This document shows positions 53,675-62,607 of a stretch of 64,000 nucleotides of DNA, in pieces; positions within the stretch are counted from its first letter, which is position 1, and each line of letters starts with the position of its first letter. Made by a program: the position numbers and the translations under genes. Under the pieces are notes generated by a model, which was not told where the DNA came from, made no database searches, and saw only the letters and a list, made by a program, of their open reading frames with translations. This DNA comes from Achromobacter animicus (GTDB lineage Bacteria > Pseudomonadota > Gammaproteobacteria > Burkholderiales > Burkholderiaceae_B), in assembly GCF_902859585.1 (NCBI RefSeq), contig NZ_CADIJM010000002.1, forward strand, positions 186,001-250,000, in the 5' to 3' direction.

Positions 53675-55876
53675 TTACCAGCGATAGCGCAACGTCGCCA
53701 TGACCGTGCGTTCTGCGCCCCAATAGCAACTCACGGCTGTTCCCAGGCAGTTGGCCACGTAACGCTTGTCGAACAGGTTGGACACGTTCAACGCGACTTG
53801 CGCGCCAGCGAGCGTGGGGCTGGCGCGGCCCAGATCGTAGCGGATCGCGGCATCGACCAGCGTCACGGCGGGGATGGCGTAGTTGTTGTTCAGGTCGCCA
53901 TAGAAGCCGCCGCGGTACGTCACCCCCGCGCCCAGGCCCACGCCCTGCAACGGGCCGTCGCGCAGCGTGTAGTCGGCCCACAGGGCGGCCTGATGGCGCG
54001 GCACGAAGTTGAGCTGATTGCCGCGCTGCGCGGGATTGTTGCTCTTGGTGATCTCGCTGTCGCTCAGCGCGTACGACATCGTCAGATCCAGGCCGTTGTC
54101 GAAACTGGCCTTGCCCTCCAGCTCCAGTCCCTGCACCTGAACCTGGCCGGTCTGCACGACAAAGCTGGTATTGACCGGGTCCGGCGTGCTGACGTTGTTC
54201 TGGTTGATCTGGAACGCCGACAGCGTCACGAAGCTGGCGTAGCCGTTGGGCTGGAACTTGATGCCGGCCTCGTACTGCTCGCCGGTCGTCGGCTTGAGCG
54301 GCGAGCCGTCGCGCATCACGCCGGTCACGGGCTGGAAAGACGTGGAATAGCTGAGATAGGGCGCCAGGCCGTTGTCAAAGCGATACGTGACGCCAAGCCG
54401 GCCGGTGAAGCGGTTGGCGTCGGCATCGCGCGAGGTCCATGCCCACTGCCCGGCGCTGCCGCGCGCGCCGGTATCGGTGGTGCCCTCGGTCCAGTCGTAA
54501 CGGCCCACCAACGTGAATAGCAGACGGTCAAGTTCGATCTGGTCCTGCGCGTACACGCCCAACTGGTTGCGCGTCATGTTGATCTTGGTGGCCGTGGGCG
54601 GGCGCGTCACCGGTGTGCCGTAGTCGGGGTTGAACACGTCGAACAGCGGCGACGCTGGCGGCAGCATCAGCCCCAGGCTGCTTTCGTTGTAGCGGGATTT
54701 TTCCCGCAGGTAATCCAGGCCGAAGGTGAGGTCGTGGCGTGTGGGGCCGGCCGTGAATTTGGCGTTCACCTGATTGTCGATCTGGAACGCATGCGATGTC
54801 TCGGGGAAGGCCCACGCGTAACGGATCGCCTGGGTCTCGGACGCCATCGCGCCGATCTGCACGCGGCGGGTGTTGGTGTCCACGTTGGTGTAGCGGGCGC
54901 TTTGCCGCACGCTCCAGGTGTCGTTCAGGCGGTGGTCCAACGTGTAGCCCACCATGGTCTGCTCGTTGGTGAAGATGTCGTAGCCGGGTTCGCCCACGAA
55001 GCGGTCGCGCGGAATGTAGCCAGCGCTGCTTTTCTCCAGCGTGCCGATGACCGGCAACACGGGCGCGCCGCCGCCGCCGTGGCTGGTGATCTTCTGGTAC
55101 TGCACGTTCAGATTCAGGCTGGTGTCGGACGACGGGCGCCAGGTGAAGCTGGGCGCGATGAACTGGCGTTCATCGTCGACGTGCTGGTACTGCGTATCGC
55201 TATCGCGCAAGGTGCCGGTCAGGCGATACAGAAATTTGCCTTCGTCGTCGGCCGGACCGGAAAAGTCGAAGGAGCCCTGGTACCGGTTGAAGCTGCCCGC
55301 CTGCAGGACGACTTCATTGATCGGCTCGGCGGTGGGTCGCTTGCTGGTCATGTTCACCAGCCCGCCCGGGGCGCTCTGGCCGTAAAGGCCGGACGACGGT
55401 CCCTTCAGGATCTCTATCCGTTCCAGGCCATAGGTGTCGATGCGCGGCTGCGCGTATCCCCGCGCGCCGAAGGGCAGAAGCAGGCCATCCAGATAGCGCG
55501 CCGGGGTGAACCCGCGGATGGTCAGCCAGTCATAGCGCACGTCGTTGTCGCCGTACTGGGCGAAGATGCCCGGCGTGTAGCGGACGGCCTGCGCCAGCGA
55601 GGTGACGCCACGCCAGTCCATTTCATTGCGGGTGATGACGTTGATGGTCTGGGGCGTGTCGATCAGGGCCGCGTCCGACTTGGTGCCGGACCGGCTGCGC
55701 GTGGCGACGAAGTCGGCGCCGGAGGTCGGCGACGCATCGCTCGATCCCTGCACCACAACCGGCGACAACGTGGAGACATCGGCGGCCGCCGAAGGAGCGG
55801 GTTGCGCGCCGACGGACGCGGACGCCGCAAAGGCGGCGAGCAATGCCAACGGCAACGGCTTGACGGAGAAGGACAC
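53675..55876 (-). CDS. TonB-dependent siderophore receptor
   Basis: 733-residue outer-membrane receptor. Signal peptide ending near VGAQP. The plug domain includes DTPQTINVITRNEM, GFTPARYLDGLLLPFGARGYAQPRID and RIEILKGPSSGLYGQSAPGGLVNMTSKRP, then a 22-strand barrel ending in the aromatic RYRW typical of Bam-inserted proteins. Matches the FhuA-like siderophore receptor family. Immediately upstream is a Fur-like palindrome and a divergent AraC regulator, so iron-repressed and siderophore-induced expression is likely. Confidence 0.95.
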   Translation of the reverse strand: MSFSVKPLPLALLAAFAASASVGAQPAPSAAADVSTLSPVVVQGSSDASPTSGADFVATRSRSGTKSDAALIDTPQTINVITRNEMDWRGVTSLAQAVRYTPGIFAQYGDNDVRYDWLTIRGFTPARYLDGLLLPFGARGYAQPRIDTYGLERIEILKGPSSGLYGQSAPGGLVNMTSKRPTAEPINEVVLQAGSFNRYQGSFDFSGPADDEGKFLYRLTGTLRDSDTQYQHVDDERQFIAPSFTWRPSSDTSLNLNVQYQKITSHGGGGAPVLPVIGTLEKSSAGYIPRDRFVGEPGYDIFTNEQTMVGYTLDHRLNDTWSVRQSARYTNVDTNTRRVQIGAMASETQAIRYAWAFPETSHAFQIDNQVNAKFTAGPTRHDLTFGLDYLREKSRYNESSLGLMLPPASPLFDVFNPDYGTPVTRPPTATKINMTRNQLGVYAQDQIELDRLLFTLVGRYDWTEGTTDTGARGSAGQWAWTSRDADANRFTGRLGVTYRFDNGLAPYLSYSTSFQPVTGVMRDGSPLKPTTGEQYEAGIKFQPNGYASFVTLSAFQINQNNVSTPDPVNTSFVVQTGQVQVQGLELEGKASFDNGLDLTMSYALSDSEITKSNNPAQRGNQLNFVPRHQAALWADYTLRDGPLQGVGLGAGVTYRGGFYGDLNNNYAIPAVTLVDAAIRYDLGRASPTLAGAQVALNVSNLFDKRYVANCLGTAVSCYWGAERTVMATLRYRW

Positions 55877-55905
55877 GGGGTTACCACCTGATCAATTTAT
55901 AATTA

Positions 55906-55922
55906 ACAAGAATCATTCTTGT
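55906..55922. promoter_or_regulatory. Fur-box-like palindrome
   Basis: Perfect 17-bp palindrome ACAAGAAT-C-ATTCTTGT, 30 bp before the receptor start, in an AT-rich stretch. The 6-1-6 core AAGAAT-C-ATTCTT resembles iron-responsive Fur sites, and the context (siderophore receptor) supports it. It might instead be the AraC regulator's site. Confidence 0.65.
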
Positions 55923-56019
55923 GCGACGGCATGATTCCAGAACACCCGCCGGATGTCTGACGATTTCGCGGCGCCCATTGACGGTTTTGCTGCACTCGGC
56001 GCAATTGCGCTTGTTTCCC

Positions 56020-56973
56020 ATGTCCGCTGAGCTCTCGCTTGACCCGTACACCGCTCCCGCCAAGCCTCACGAATGGTGGCGAGGGACACTTCCCACCGTG
56101 CCCGCGACGCAAGACTGGGAAAACGTCATCCAGTGCGTGGTGCGCGTCGAGGAAGGCGTCAGTGTGGTGGTGCTGGACGGCTGCCCATCGGCGGCGCTGA
56201 CAATTCCCGCGCCGGGCGCGCCGGTGTTCGGCATGCAGGTATGGCTGGAGGGCGACGCCGTGCTGGCGTTGGACGGCGGCAAACCGCTGAAGGTGACCGG
56301 GGGCGCGGCGCTGCTCTTCAACCACGAACAGCCGTTGGGTTGGACCACGCACCTTTACGCGAATCGGCGCGTCCGGATGCTGGATATCCGATACACGCCT
56401 GATGCGCTCGCCCGGGCAGGCGACTCGGCGCCCATCACCCTGCTGACCCAACGGTTTCGCCACGACGTCAGCGTGCCGACCCACGGATCGTTGGTCGCAA
56501 TGCTGGACGCGCCGGCCAGCCTGCTGACGTTGGCCACCGACATTTCCCGCAACGCGCCGACGGCGCCCGAGGCGCGACGGATCTGGTACCGCGCCAAGTC
56601 GCTCGAGACGCTGGCTGCCTTTGTGGAATTGCTTTCCGTGCAGCAAGTGCTGAAGGGACCCGCCGCAGAGGAGCGTCAGCAGGTGCAGCAAGCTTGCCGC
56701 TTGCTGCGGGAACGCTGCTCGGAACAGTGGCCGCCGGGGCGTGTTGCGCGGATGGTGGGCTTGTCCGAAAGGCGGCTGCAGGAATTGATGCGCGAAACCG
56801 TCGGCCGTTCGGTGCACGCCTATCTGAGCGACGCGCGGCTGGTTCGCGCCTCGGACCTGCTGCGCAGCGGCATGAGCGTCACGCAGGTGGCCGGCGACTT
56901 GGGCTACTCAAGCCTCAGTCATTTCAGCAAGATCTTCAAGGCGCGATACGGCGCATCGCCACGCGCCTGGTAA
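56020..56973 (+). CDS. AraC-family regulator, PchR-like
   Basis: 317 residues from ATG 56020 (MSAELSLDPYT). An N-terminal ligand domain (FGMQVWLEGDAVLALDGG, LLFNHEQPLGWTTHLY) and a C-terminal double helix-turn-helix (RVARMVGLSERRLQELMRETVG, VAGDLGYSSLSHFSKIFKARYGASPRAW). Divergent from the siderophore receptor. By analogy to PchR-type proteins it would activate the receptor when the ferric siderophore is present; inference. Confidence 0.9.
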   Translation: MSAELSLDPYTAPAKPHEWWRGTLPTVPATQDWENVIQCVVRVEEGVSVVVLDGCPSAALTIPAPGAPVFGMQVWLEGDAVLALDGGKPLKVTGGAALLFNHEQPLGWTTHLYANRRVRMLDIRYTPDALARAGDSAPITLLTQRFRHDVSVPTHGSLVAMLDAPASLLTLATDISRNAPTAPEARRIWYRAKSLETLAAFVELLSVQQVLKGPAAEERQQVQQACRLLRERCSEQWPPGRVARMVGLSERRLQELMRETVGRSVHAYLSDARLVRASDLLRSGMSVTQVAGDLGYSSLSHFSKIFKARYGASPRAW

Positions 56974-57016
56974 GGCGCTGAATATGCTCAGCGGCACGTC
57001 GATCAATCGATGCGCA

Positions 57017-57376
57017 TCAAACCGCCGGCCCCTTGATCAGCCACTGCAGCATCCTCCGCAGCGAATCCCGGTCATACTCCGCATCGATAAGCCGGTACTG
57101 CTCCGGATCACGATTCACCCACGAATCGGTCACCGTCCACGCATCGCCGTCCTGCTCAAGCCGCAGTGCATAAATCCAGTTGCCGGTCCAACTGCGATGC
57201 AAACGCAGCCAGCCGTCGTGCAGGTAGATGAACCATTTGTCTTCCATCTCCTTCGGCACGAAGCCCTGTTGCAAGCGGGCGTACTCGTCGGCGGTAAAAC
57301 GCCCCTGAAAATGCAGCGGTTCACGCTGCGCCGGCGCGGGCAGGTGCTTCCAGGAGTCTGGGGTGGCGATGGGCAT
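57017..57376 (-). CDS. Conserved-looking small hypothetical protein
   Basis: 119 residues, start ATG 57376. Acidic, soluble, aromatic-rich, with no membrane segment: LHFQGRFTADEYARLQQGFVPKEM, then HDGWLRLHRSWTGNWIYALRL with several Trp and Tyr, and a Leu-rich end. I do not assign a family. It is divergent from the small VOC gene, 52 bp away, and codon composition matches neighbours, so it is probably real. Confidence 0.75.
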   Translation of the reverse strand: MPIATPDSWKHLPAPAQREPLHFQGRFTADEYARLQQGFVPKEMEDKWFIYLHDGWLRLHRSWTGNWIYALRLEQDGDAWTVTDSWVNRDPEQYRLIDAEYDRDSLRRMLQWLIKGPAV

Positions 57377-57428
57377 GTGTGGGCTTCTGTTCTATGCTGG
57401 ATTTTTCGCATACTACCAAGGCCCCGCC

Positions 57429-57791
57429 ATGCACCTTCAAGCCGCCATTCCGATCCTGCGCATTTTCTCCGTGGAAAAGGCGCGCGACTTCTATCTGGAT
57501 TTCCTGGGGTTCACCTGGGACTGGGAGCACCGCTTCGAGGCGGGTTTTCCGCTGTACGCACAGGTGCATCGCGGGGATCTGGTGCTGCATCTGTCCGAGC
57601 ATCATGGCGACGCGACGCCGGGGTCGGCCGTATTCGTGCGGATGCAGGGCGTAGATGAATTCCACGCGGAGGTCAGCGCCAGGCAGTATGCCTACATGCG
57701 GCCCGGCGTCGAGGAGATGCCTTGGGGGCGCGTGATGGCGGTGATCGATCCGTTTGGCAATCGGCTCAGCTTTTGCGAGTCACAGGACTAG
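57429..57791 (+). CDS. VOC-family protein, bleomycin-resistance/glyoxalase type
   Basis: 120 residues from ATG 57429 (MHLQAAIPILRIF), the usual size for BRP-type dimers. Two half-domains: SVEKARDFYLDFLGFTWDWEHRF and GVDEFHAEV... ending VMAVIDPFGNRLSFCES, with the D-P-x-G-N-R-L-x-F end of the family. An earlier ATG at 57363 would overlap the divergent gene and is unlikely. Substrate unknown; could bind an antibiotic or act as a dioxygenase. Confidence 0.88.
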   Translation: MHLQAAIPILRIFSVEKARDFYLDFLGFTWDWEHRFEAGFPLYAQVHRGDLVLHLSEHHGDATPGSAVFVRMQGVDEFHAEVSARQYAYMRPGVEEMPWGRVMAVIDPFGNRLSFCESQD

Positions 57792-57801
57792 CGGCCTGCG
57801 C

Positions 57802-58494
57802 CTAGACCCCCAGATAGCGGTGCGCCAGGTCGGGCTGCGCGGCCAGTTCGGCGGGGCTGCCTTGCCAGACGACGCGGCCTTTTTCCAGGACGTGGTGGCG
57901 GTCAACCAGGGTCGCCATTTCCTTGAGGTTCTTGTCGATCACAAGAATGGTCTGGCCTTCTTCCTTCAAGCGGCGCAGGCAGTTCCAGATTTCCTGGCGG
58001 ATCAGGGGCGCGAGGCCTTCGGTGGCTTCGTCCAGGATGAGCAGGCGCGGGTTGATGAGCAGGGCGCGGCCGACAGCCAGCATCTGCTGTTCGCCGCCGG
58101 ATAGCGTTCGAGCGGATTGGGTGCGGCGTTCTTTCAGGCGCGGGAACAGGTCGAAGACGCGGCCGACGTGCCAGCCTGCGTGCGTGTTGCGGGCGGTGGC
58201 GACGAGGTTTTCTTCGACGGTTAGCGATCCAAACACGCGGCGGCCTTCGGGGACGAGACCGATGCCTAGCTGCGCGATGCGGTGCGGGGCCATGCCGGTG
58301 ATGGGTTTGCCGTCGAGCAGGATGGCGCCGCCCTGCGCGGGCAACATGCCCATCAGCGTCTTGACGGTCGTGGTCTTGCCCATGCCGTTGCGGCCGATCA
58401 GCGAGACAACCTGCCGAGGCGCGATGTCCAGGTCGACGCCAAAAAGCACTTTGCTGGCGCCGTAGCCGCCTTGCAGTTGGTTCACTTGCAGCAT
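57802..58494 (-). CDS. livF: Branched-chain-type ABC transporter ATP-binding protein LivF (second system)
   Basis: 230 residues with canonical Walker A GRNGMGKTTTVKTLMG, signature LSGGEQQMLAVGRAL, and Walker B LLILDEATEGLAP. Here the Walker A Lys is present, in contrast to the first LivF of this window. Start overlaps the livG stop by one base (TGATG). Last gene of the hydroxybenzoate-linked operon. Confidence 0.95.
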   Translation of the reverse strand: MLQVNQLQGGYGASKVLFGVDLDIAPRQVVSLIGRNGMGKTTTVKTLMGMLPAQGGAILLDGKPITGMAPHRIAQLGIGLVPEGRRVFGSLTVEENLVATARNTHAGWHVGRVFDLFPRLKERRTQSARTLSGGEQQMLAVGRALLINPRLLILDEATEGLAPLIRQEIWNCLRRLKEEGQTILVIDKNLKEMATLVDRHHVLEKGRVVWQGSPAELAAQPDLAHRYLGV

Positions 58495-59243
58495 CAGTCC
58501 TCCTCGCCCAGATAGGCGGCGCGCACGTCGGGATGGCGGCGCACCTCGTCGGGCGTGCCGGTGAAGATGGTCTTGCCGTAGACCAGCACGGTGACGCGGT
58601 CGGCCAGCGCGAAGACGGCGTCCATGTCGTGTTCGACCAGCAGGATGGCGTAGCGGCCCTTCAAGGTCTGGAGCAGCGCCGTCATGCGTTGCGATTCCTC
58701 GGCGCCCATGCCGGCCATCGGTTCGTCCAGCAACAGCACGGAGGCGTCCAGCGACAGCGCCATGGCAATTTCGAGCTGGCGCTTTTCACCGTGCGCCAGC
58801 GCGGACACGCGCACGCCGGCGCGTCCGGCCAGACCGACACGTTCGAGCGCATCGCGCGCCGGTTCGCGCAGCCGGGCCATGCGCCGCGCGTTGCGCCACA
58901 GGTTGAAACCGCCCGGGCTGTGCGCCTGCACGGCCATGGCGACGTTGTCTTCGGCGCTGAAGTCGGGGTAGAGCTGGCTGATCTGAAACGAACGGGCCAG
59001 GCCCGCGGCGGGGCGCCGGTAGGCGGGCATGCGTGTGATGTCGGCGCCGTCAAGCCAGATGCTGCCGGCATCGGGCAGGATTTCACCGCTGATCTGCGAT
59101 AGCAGCGTGGTCTTGCCCGCGCCATTGGGGCCGATGAGGGCGTGCAGCTCGCCGGGCCGGACCGCGAGGTCGACGCCCTGCGTGGCGTGTACCGCGCCAA
59201 AGGATTTCTGCAGGCCGCGGATCTCCAGTTTAGGGTGGGTCAT
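58494..59243 (-). CDS. livG: Branched-chain-type ABC transporter ATP-binding protein LivG (second system)
   Basis: 249 residues: Walker A IGPNGAGKTTLLSQI, signature ALAHGEKRQLEIAMAL, Walker B VLLLDEPMAGMG, and the Liv-type end RAAYLGEED. ATG 59243 overlaps the livM stop (ATGA). Works with LivF under the LivHM channel. Confidence 0.95.
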   Translation of the reverse strand: MTHPKLEIRGLQKSFGAVHATQGVDLAVRPGELHALIGPNGAGKTTLLSQISGEILPDAGSIWLDGADITRMPAYRRPAAGLARSFQISQLYPDFSAEDNVAMAVQAHSPGGFNLWRNARRMARLREPARDALERVGLAGRAGVRVSALAHGEKRQLEIAMALSLDASVLLLDEPMAGMGAEESQRMTALLQTLKGRYAILLVEHDMDAVFALADRVTVLVYGKTIFTGTPDEVRRHPDVRAAYLGEED

Positions 59244-60352
59244 TGCTTGCCTCCCACGAGCCAGCCGTACACGCCGCGTTTGCCGAAGAGCACCACCAGC
59301 ACCAGCACAGGTCCCAGGATCAGCATCCAATGCTCGGTCCAGCCGGTGGCGACCTGCTCCAGGCCGAGGTACACGGCCACGCCGAGCACCGGGCCGAAGA
59401 TCGAACCCATCCCGCCCAGGATGACCATGGCCATGAGTTCGCCGGACTTCTGCCAGGCGGACATGTCCGGGCTGACAAAGAGCGCGTAATTGGCCCACAG
59501 CGCGCCGGCAAGCCCGGTCCCGGCAGCCGACAGCACGAACGCCGTGAGGCGATAGCGCAGCGGCGCGAGGCCCAGGGCGATGCTGCGGCGCGGATTCTGC
59601 TTGATGCTCTGCAGTGCCATGCCGAACGGCGAATTGACGATGCGCCGGCACACGATGATCCAAAGGGTCATGAGCGCCAGGCACACGTAGTAGAAGGTGG
59701 CCGGATCGTTCACGTTCAGCCCCGGCAACGTGTTGCGCGCATCGATCGACAGGCCGTCGTCACCGCCGTAGATCATCAGTCCGACAAGGATGAAGTACAG
59801 CATCTGCCCGAAGGCGAGCGTGATCATGATGAACTGCACGCCGGACGTGCGCAGCGACAGAAAGCCCACAACCAGCCCGGCCAGCGCGGCAACCGCGACG
59901 GCGAGCGGCCACATGACCAGCGCGGCATTGCTGCCGCTCCAGCCAAAGATCGTCTCGCCCATGTTGACGTGGAAGGCAGCGATGCCGATGACGTAGCCGC
60001 CTAGCCCGAAGAATGCGGCGTGGCCGAAGCTGACCATGGCGCCGTAGCCCAGGATCAGATCCAGACTGACAGCTGCGATGGCATAAATGAGAAATCGCGT
60101 CATGAGGTTGACGAGAAAGCTCTCGCCCGTGTCTTGCGCGATGGCCGGCACCAGTACAAAGAGCAACAGCCCGATCGCGTTGACGACGACGCCGCGGGTG
60201 ATGCGCGGTCTGCCAGCAGAGGAAATGTCTGACACCCTCGACGCGTCGTCACGGTTTGGAGTGCCGCCTCGGGTGTCGGACACCGATGCGCCCGCGCCGC
60301 CGGTGTCAGATAGCGGTCCGGCAGCGGGATTCGTTGAAGTGGGTCTGGTCAT
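59240..60352 (-). CDS. livM: Branched-chain-type ABC transporter permease LivM, repeat-encoded N-terminus
   Basis: 370 residues from ATG 60352, which has a strong AGGAAAG. The permease core begins about residue 55 (VVVNAIGLLLFVLVPAIAQD) and includes LILGYGAMVSFGHAAFFGLGGYVIG and an EAA-like ALQSIKQNPRRSIALGLAPLRYR. The first ~52 residues are hydrophilic and contain LSDTGG, VSDTRGG and RVSDIS, encoded by three copies of the GTGTCnGACAC-type repeat. The extension therefore seems to derive from repeat insertion that kept the frame. Confidence 0.94.
   Translation of the reverse strand: MTRPTSTNPAAGPLSDTGGAGASVSDTRGGTPNRDDASRVSDISSAGRPRITRGVVVNAIGLLLFVLVPAIAQDTGESFLVNLMTRFLIYAIAAVSLDLILGYGAMVSFGHAAFFGLGGYVIGIAAFHVNMGETIFGWSGSNAALVMWPLAVAVAALAGLVVGFLSLRTSGVQFIMITLAFGQMLYFILVGLMIYGGDDGLSIDARNTLPGLNVNDPATFYYVCLALMTLWIIVCRRIVNSPFGMALQSIKQNPRRSIALGLAPLRYRLTAFVLSAAGTGLAGALWANYALFVSPDMSAWQKSGELMAMVILGGMGSIFGPVLGVAVYLGLEQVATGWTEHWMLILGPVLVLVVLFGKRGVYGWLVGGKQ
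60225..60312. repeat. GTGTCnGACAC repeat cluster inside livM coding sequence
   Basis: ATGTC-t-GACACC (60225-60236), GGTGTC-g-GACACC (60272-60284) and a decayed GGTGTC-a-GATAG (60302-60312). Centre spacings of 48 and 30 bp and the GATG after the middle unit parallel the cluster at 19407-19494. All three lie in frame near the livM 5' end. Confidence 0.8.
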
Positions 60353-60363
60353 GAATATCTTTC

Positions 60364-61278
60364 CTAGCGCTGGGCCGGCACCAGTCCGCGCGGCTTGAAC
60401 AGCAGCACGATGGCCATCAGGATGTAGATGCTGGCGGACACGAGGCTTGAACTCGCGGAGTCCGAGAGCTCGGGCGGCAGCAGGCGCGACATCCAGAAGG
60501 GGATGTAGGCGCGCCCCAGCGCATCGGTCATGCCGATCATCAGCGACCCCACCAGCGCGCCGCGCACGGAGCCGACGCCGCCCACCACGATGACGACGAA
60601 CGTGGTGATGAGAATGCGCTCGCCCATGCCGATCTCCACTGCCAGCAAAGGCGCGGCCATGACACCCGCAAAGCCGCAGAGCAGGGCGCCGAGCGTGAAG
60701 ATCAAAGTGAAGAGGCGCTGGATGTTGACGCCCAGCGCGTCGACCATCTCGCCGTCGTCGGCGCCGGCGCGCACCAGCATCCCGACCCGCGTACGCGAGA
60801 TCAGCAGCCACAGACCCACCGCCACCAGCGCGCCCGCACCGATGAAGGCGAGCCGCATGACGGGATAGTTCAAGCCGGGCAGAAGCGCGACGGATCCCGA
60901 CAGAAAAGGCGGGATGTCCATGAAGGGCGGGCTGCGGCCGAACAGCACGGTCACCAGTTCATTGGTGAACAGGGTCAGACCCAGCGTGGCCAGCACCTGA
61001 TCCAGGTGATCGCGCCGGTACAGGTGGCGGATGACCAGCAGTTCGACGATCAGCCCGTACAGCGCCGCGCCGGCCAGCGCAGCCAGCAGGGCGGCCGCGA
61101 ACGAGCCCGTGGACGCCGCCGCGCTGGCCGCGCAGAACGCGCCCACCATGTAGAACGAACCGTGCGTCAGGTTGATGACGTTCATGATGCCGAACACCAG
61201 CGTCAATCCCGCCGACAACAAAAACAGCAAGGCGCTGTACTGCAGGCCGTTCAGGACCTGCTCCAGGAACATCAGCAT
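60364..61278 (-). CDS. livH: Branched-chain-type ABC transporter permease LivH (second system)
   Basis: 304-residue inner-membrane permease with LLSAGLTLVFGIMNVINLTHGSFYMVG near the N-terminus and VVIVVGGVGSVRGALVGSLMIG near the C-terminus. Eleven bases upstream of livM, and 79 bp after livK with a hairpin between. The operon context with an aromatic hydroxylase suggests transport of hydroxybenzoate-type acids. Confidence 0.94.
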   Translation of the reverse strand: MLMFLEQVLNGLQYSALLFLLSAGLTLVFGIMNVINLTHGSFYMVGAFCAASAAASTGSFAAALLAALAGAALYGLIVELLVIRHLYRRDHLDQVLATLGLTLFTNELVTVLFGRSPPFMDIPPFLSGSVALLPGLNYPVMRLAFIGAGALVAVGLWLLISRTRVGMLVRAGADDGEMVDALGVNIQRLFTLIFTLGALLCGFAGVMAAPLLAVEIGMGERILITTFVVIVVGGVGSVRGALVGSLMIGMTDALGRAYIPFWMSRLLPPELSDSASSSLVSASIYILMAIVLLFKPRGLVPAQR

Positions 61279-61316
61279 TGCGACTCCTTCTCGGGAGAGC
61301 CTGAATGGCTAGGCCG

Positions 61317-61343
61317 CGCGGCGCCAGCGAGCCCGGCGCCGCG
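61317..61343. other. Intra-operon hairpin between livK and livH (second system)
   Basis: 9-bp stem CGCGGCGCC/GGCGCCGCG with a 9-base loop, 14 bp after the livK stop and without a T-run. Third example in the window of a hairpin directly after the binding-protein gene. Confidence 0.55.
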
Positions 61344-61357
61344 TGCCTTGTGCCGCG

Positions 61358-62536
61358 TCATGGCATCTTGCAGTCCGCGGCATGCACGTCCGTGTGGTCG
61401 CGGGCAAGCACCTTCAGATTCTTGTAGACCAGCTTGCCGTCGGGACCCGCTTCAATGTGCAGCAGATACCAGTCTTGGATCGGATGCTGGTTCGGGCCGA
61501 ACTTGAATTTGCCGCGCACGCTGGGAAAGTCCGCGCGCCGCAACGCATTGCGGAAGTCGTCGGGTTTGCCGGTGATGTCGCCGTCCACGGCTTTCAACGC
61601 GGAGCCGATCAGATTGGCGGTGTCGTAGGCCTGGGCCGCGTAGGCGGTGGGCGCGCGGTTGTAGGCCTTGGTGAAGGCTTCGACGAAGTGCTTGCTCTGC
61701 GGGTTGTCCAAGTCGGCGCTCCACAGCGAGCTCAGGTAAAAGCCCTTGCCCGCGGTGCCGGTGGCGGCCAGCATGCGGTCGTCCATCGAGTAAATGGGCG
61801 TGATCATCTTGATCTTGTCCGCCAGGCCCGAGTTGGAAAACTGCTTGGTCAGGTTGATGCCCGCGCCGCCCGGATGGAACTGGAAGATGGCGTCGGGATT
61901 GAGCGAGCGGATGCGCGCCAGCTCCACCGAGAAGTCGGCCTGCTCGAGCTTGGTGTAGATTTCGTCGGCGATCTCGCCTTTGTAGGTGCGCTTGAAGCCG
62001 GCGATGGCGTCTCGGCCGGCCTGGTAGTTCGGGGCCATGATGACCACGCGCTTGGCGTCCAGCTCATTGGCCGCCATGCCGGCGGTGTCGGCGTACGAGT
62101 CGTTCTGGAACGCCACCGAGAAGTAATTGGGGTTGCAGGCCTTGCCGGCGAAGTTGGACGGGCCGGCGTTCAGGCTGACGTAGAAGGCGCCAGCGTTGAG
62201 CACGGTAGGCCCGACGGCGGCCATGACGTTCGAGAAATTGATGCCGGTGAACAGCCGCACGCCGCCTTGCACCATCTTGTCGGCGATCTGCTTGGCGTTG
62301 GCAGGTTTGAGCGCGTCGTCCTCGACGCGCACGTTGACCGGCACGCCGCCCAGCTTGCCGCCGCCTTCCTTGACGGCCAGCATGAAGGCGTCGCGCTCGT
62401 CTTCGCCGATGTAGCCGGCAGGCGTGGACAGCGTGCCGATGAATCCGATATCCACAGGTTTCTGCTGGGCGCTGGCCGCGTACGAGGCCAATGAAAGCAT
62501 GACGGCGGCTGCGCCGCGGATGGTGCTTTTGTGCAT
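61358..62536 (-). CDS. Periplasmic branched-chain-type substrate-binding protein (aromatic-linked)
   Basis: 392 residues with a signal peptide ending near YAASAQ. Type I binding fold: PVDIGFIGTLSTPAGYIGEDERDAF, MAPNYQAGRDAIAGFKRTYKGEI, and a C-terminal PIQDWYLLHIEAGPDGKL. It belongs to the group found near aromatic-acid catabolism genes. First transporter gene after the 3-hydroxybenzoate 6-hydroxylase, separated by a 148-bp spacer with 12-bp repeats. Confidence 0.92.
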   Translation of the reverse strand: MHKSTIRGAAAVMLSLASYAASAQQKPVDIGFIGTLSTPAGYIGEDERDAFMLAVKEGGGKLGGVPVNVRVEDDALKPANAKQIADKMVQGGVRLFTGINFSNVMAAVGPTVLNAGAFYVSLNAGPSNFAGKACNPNYFSVAFQNDSYADTAGMAANELDAKRVVIMAPNYQAGRDAIAGFKRTYKGEIADEIYTKLEQADFSVELARIRSLNPDAIFQFHPGGAGINLTKQFSNSGLADKIKMITPIYSMDDRMLAATGTAGKGFYLSSLWSADLDNPQSKHFVEAFTKAYNRAPTAYAAQAYDTANLIGSALKAVDGDITGKPDDFRNALRRADFPSVRGKFKFGPNQHPIQDWYLLHIEAGPDGKLVYKNLKVLARDHTDVHAADCKMP

Positions 62537-62607
62537 GGTTGTCTCCTCTTGTTCTGATGCTTGTATGCCGCGTGCTCTTTGGCAAGCGGCGTTTTCCCTG
62601 CTGTGTC

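Noticed and set aside
57363-57428. Longer N-terminus for the small VOC protein
   Set aside because: It would overlap the divergent gene start, and the family fold begins at residue 23 of that version.
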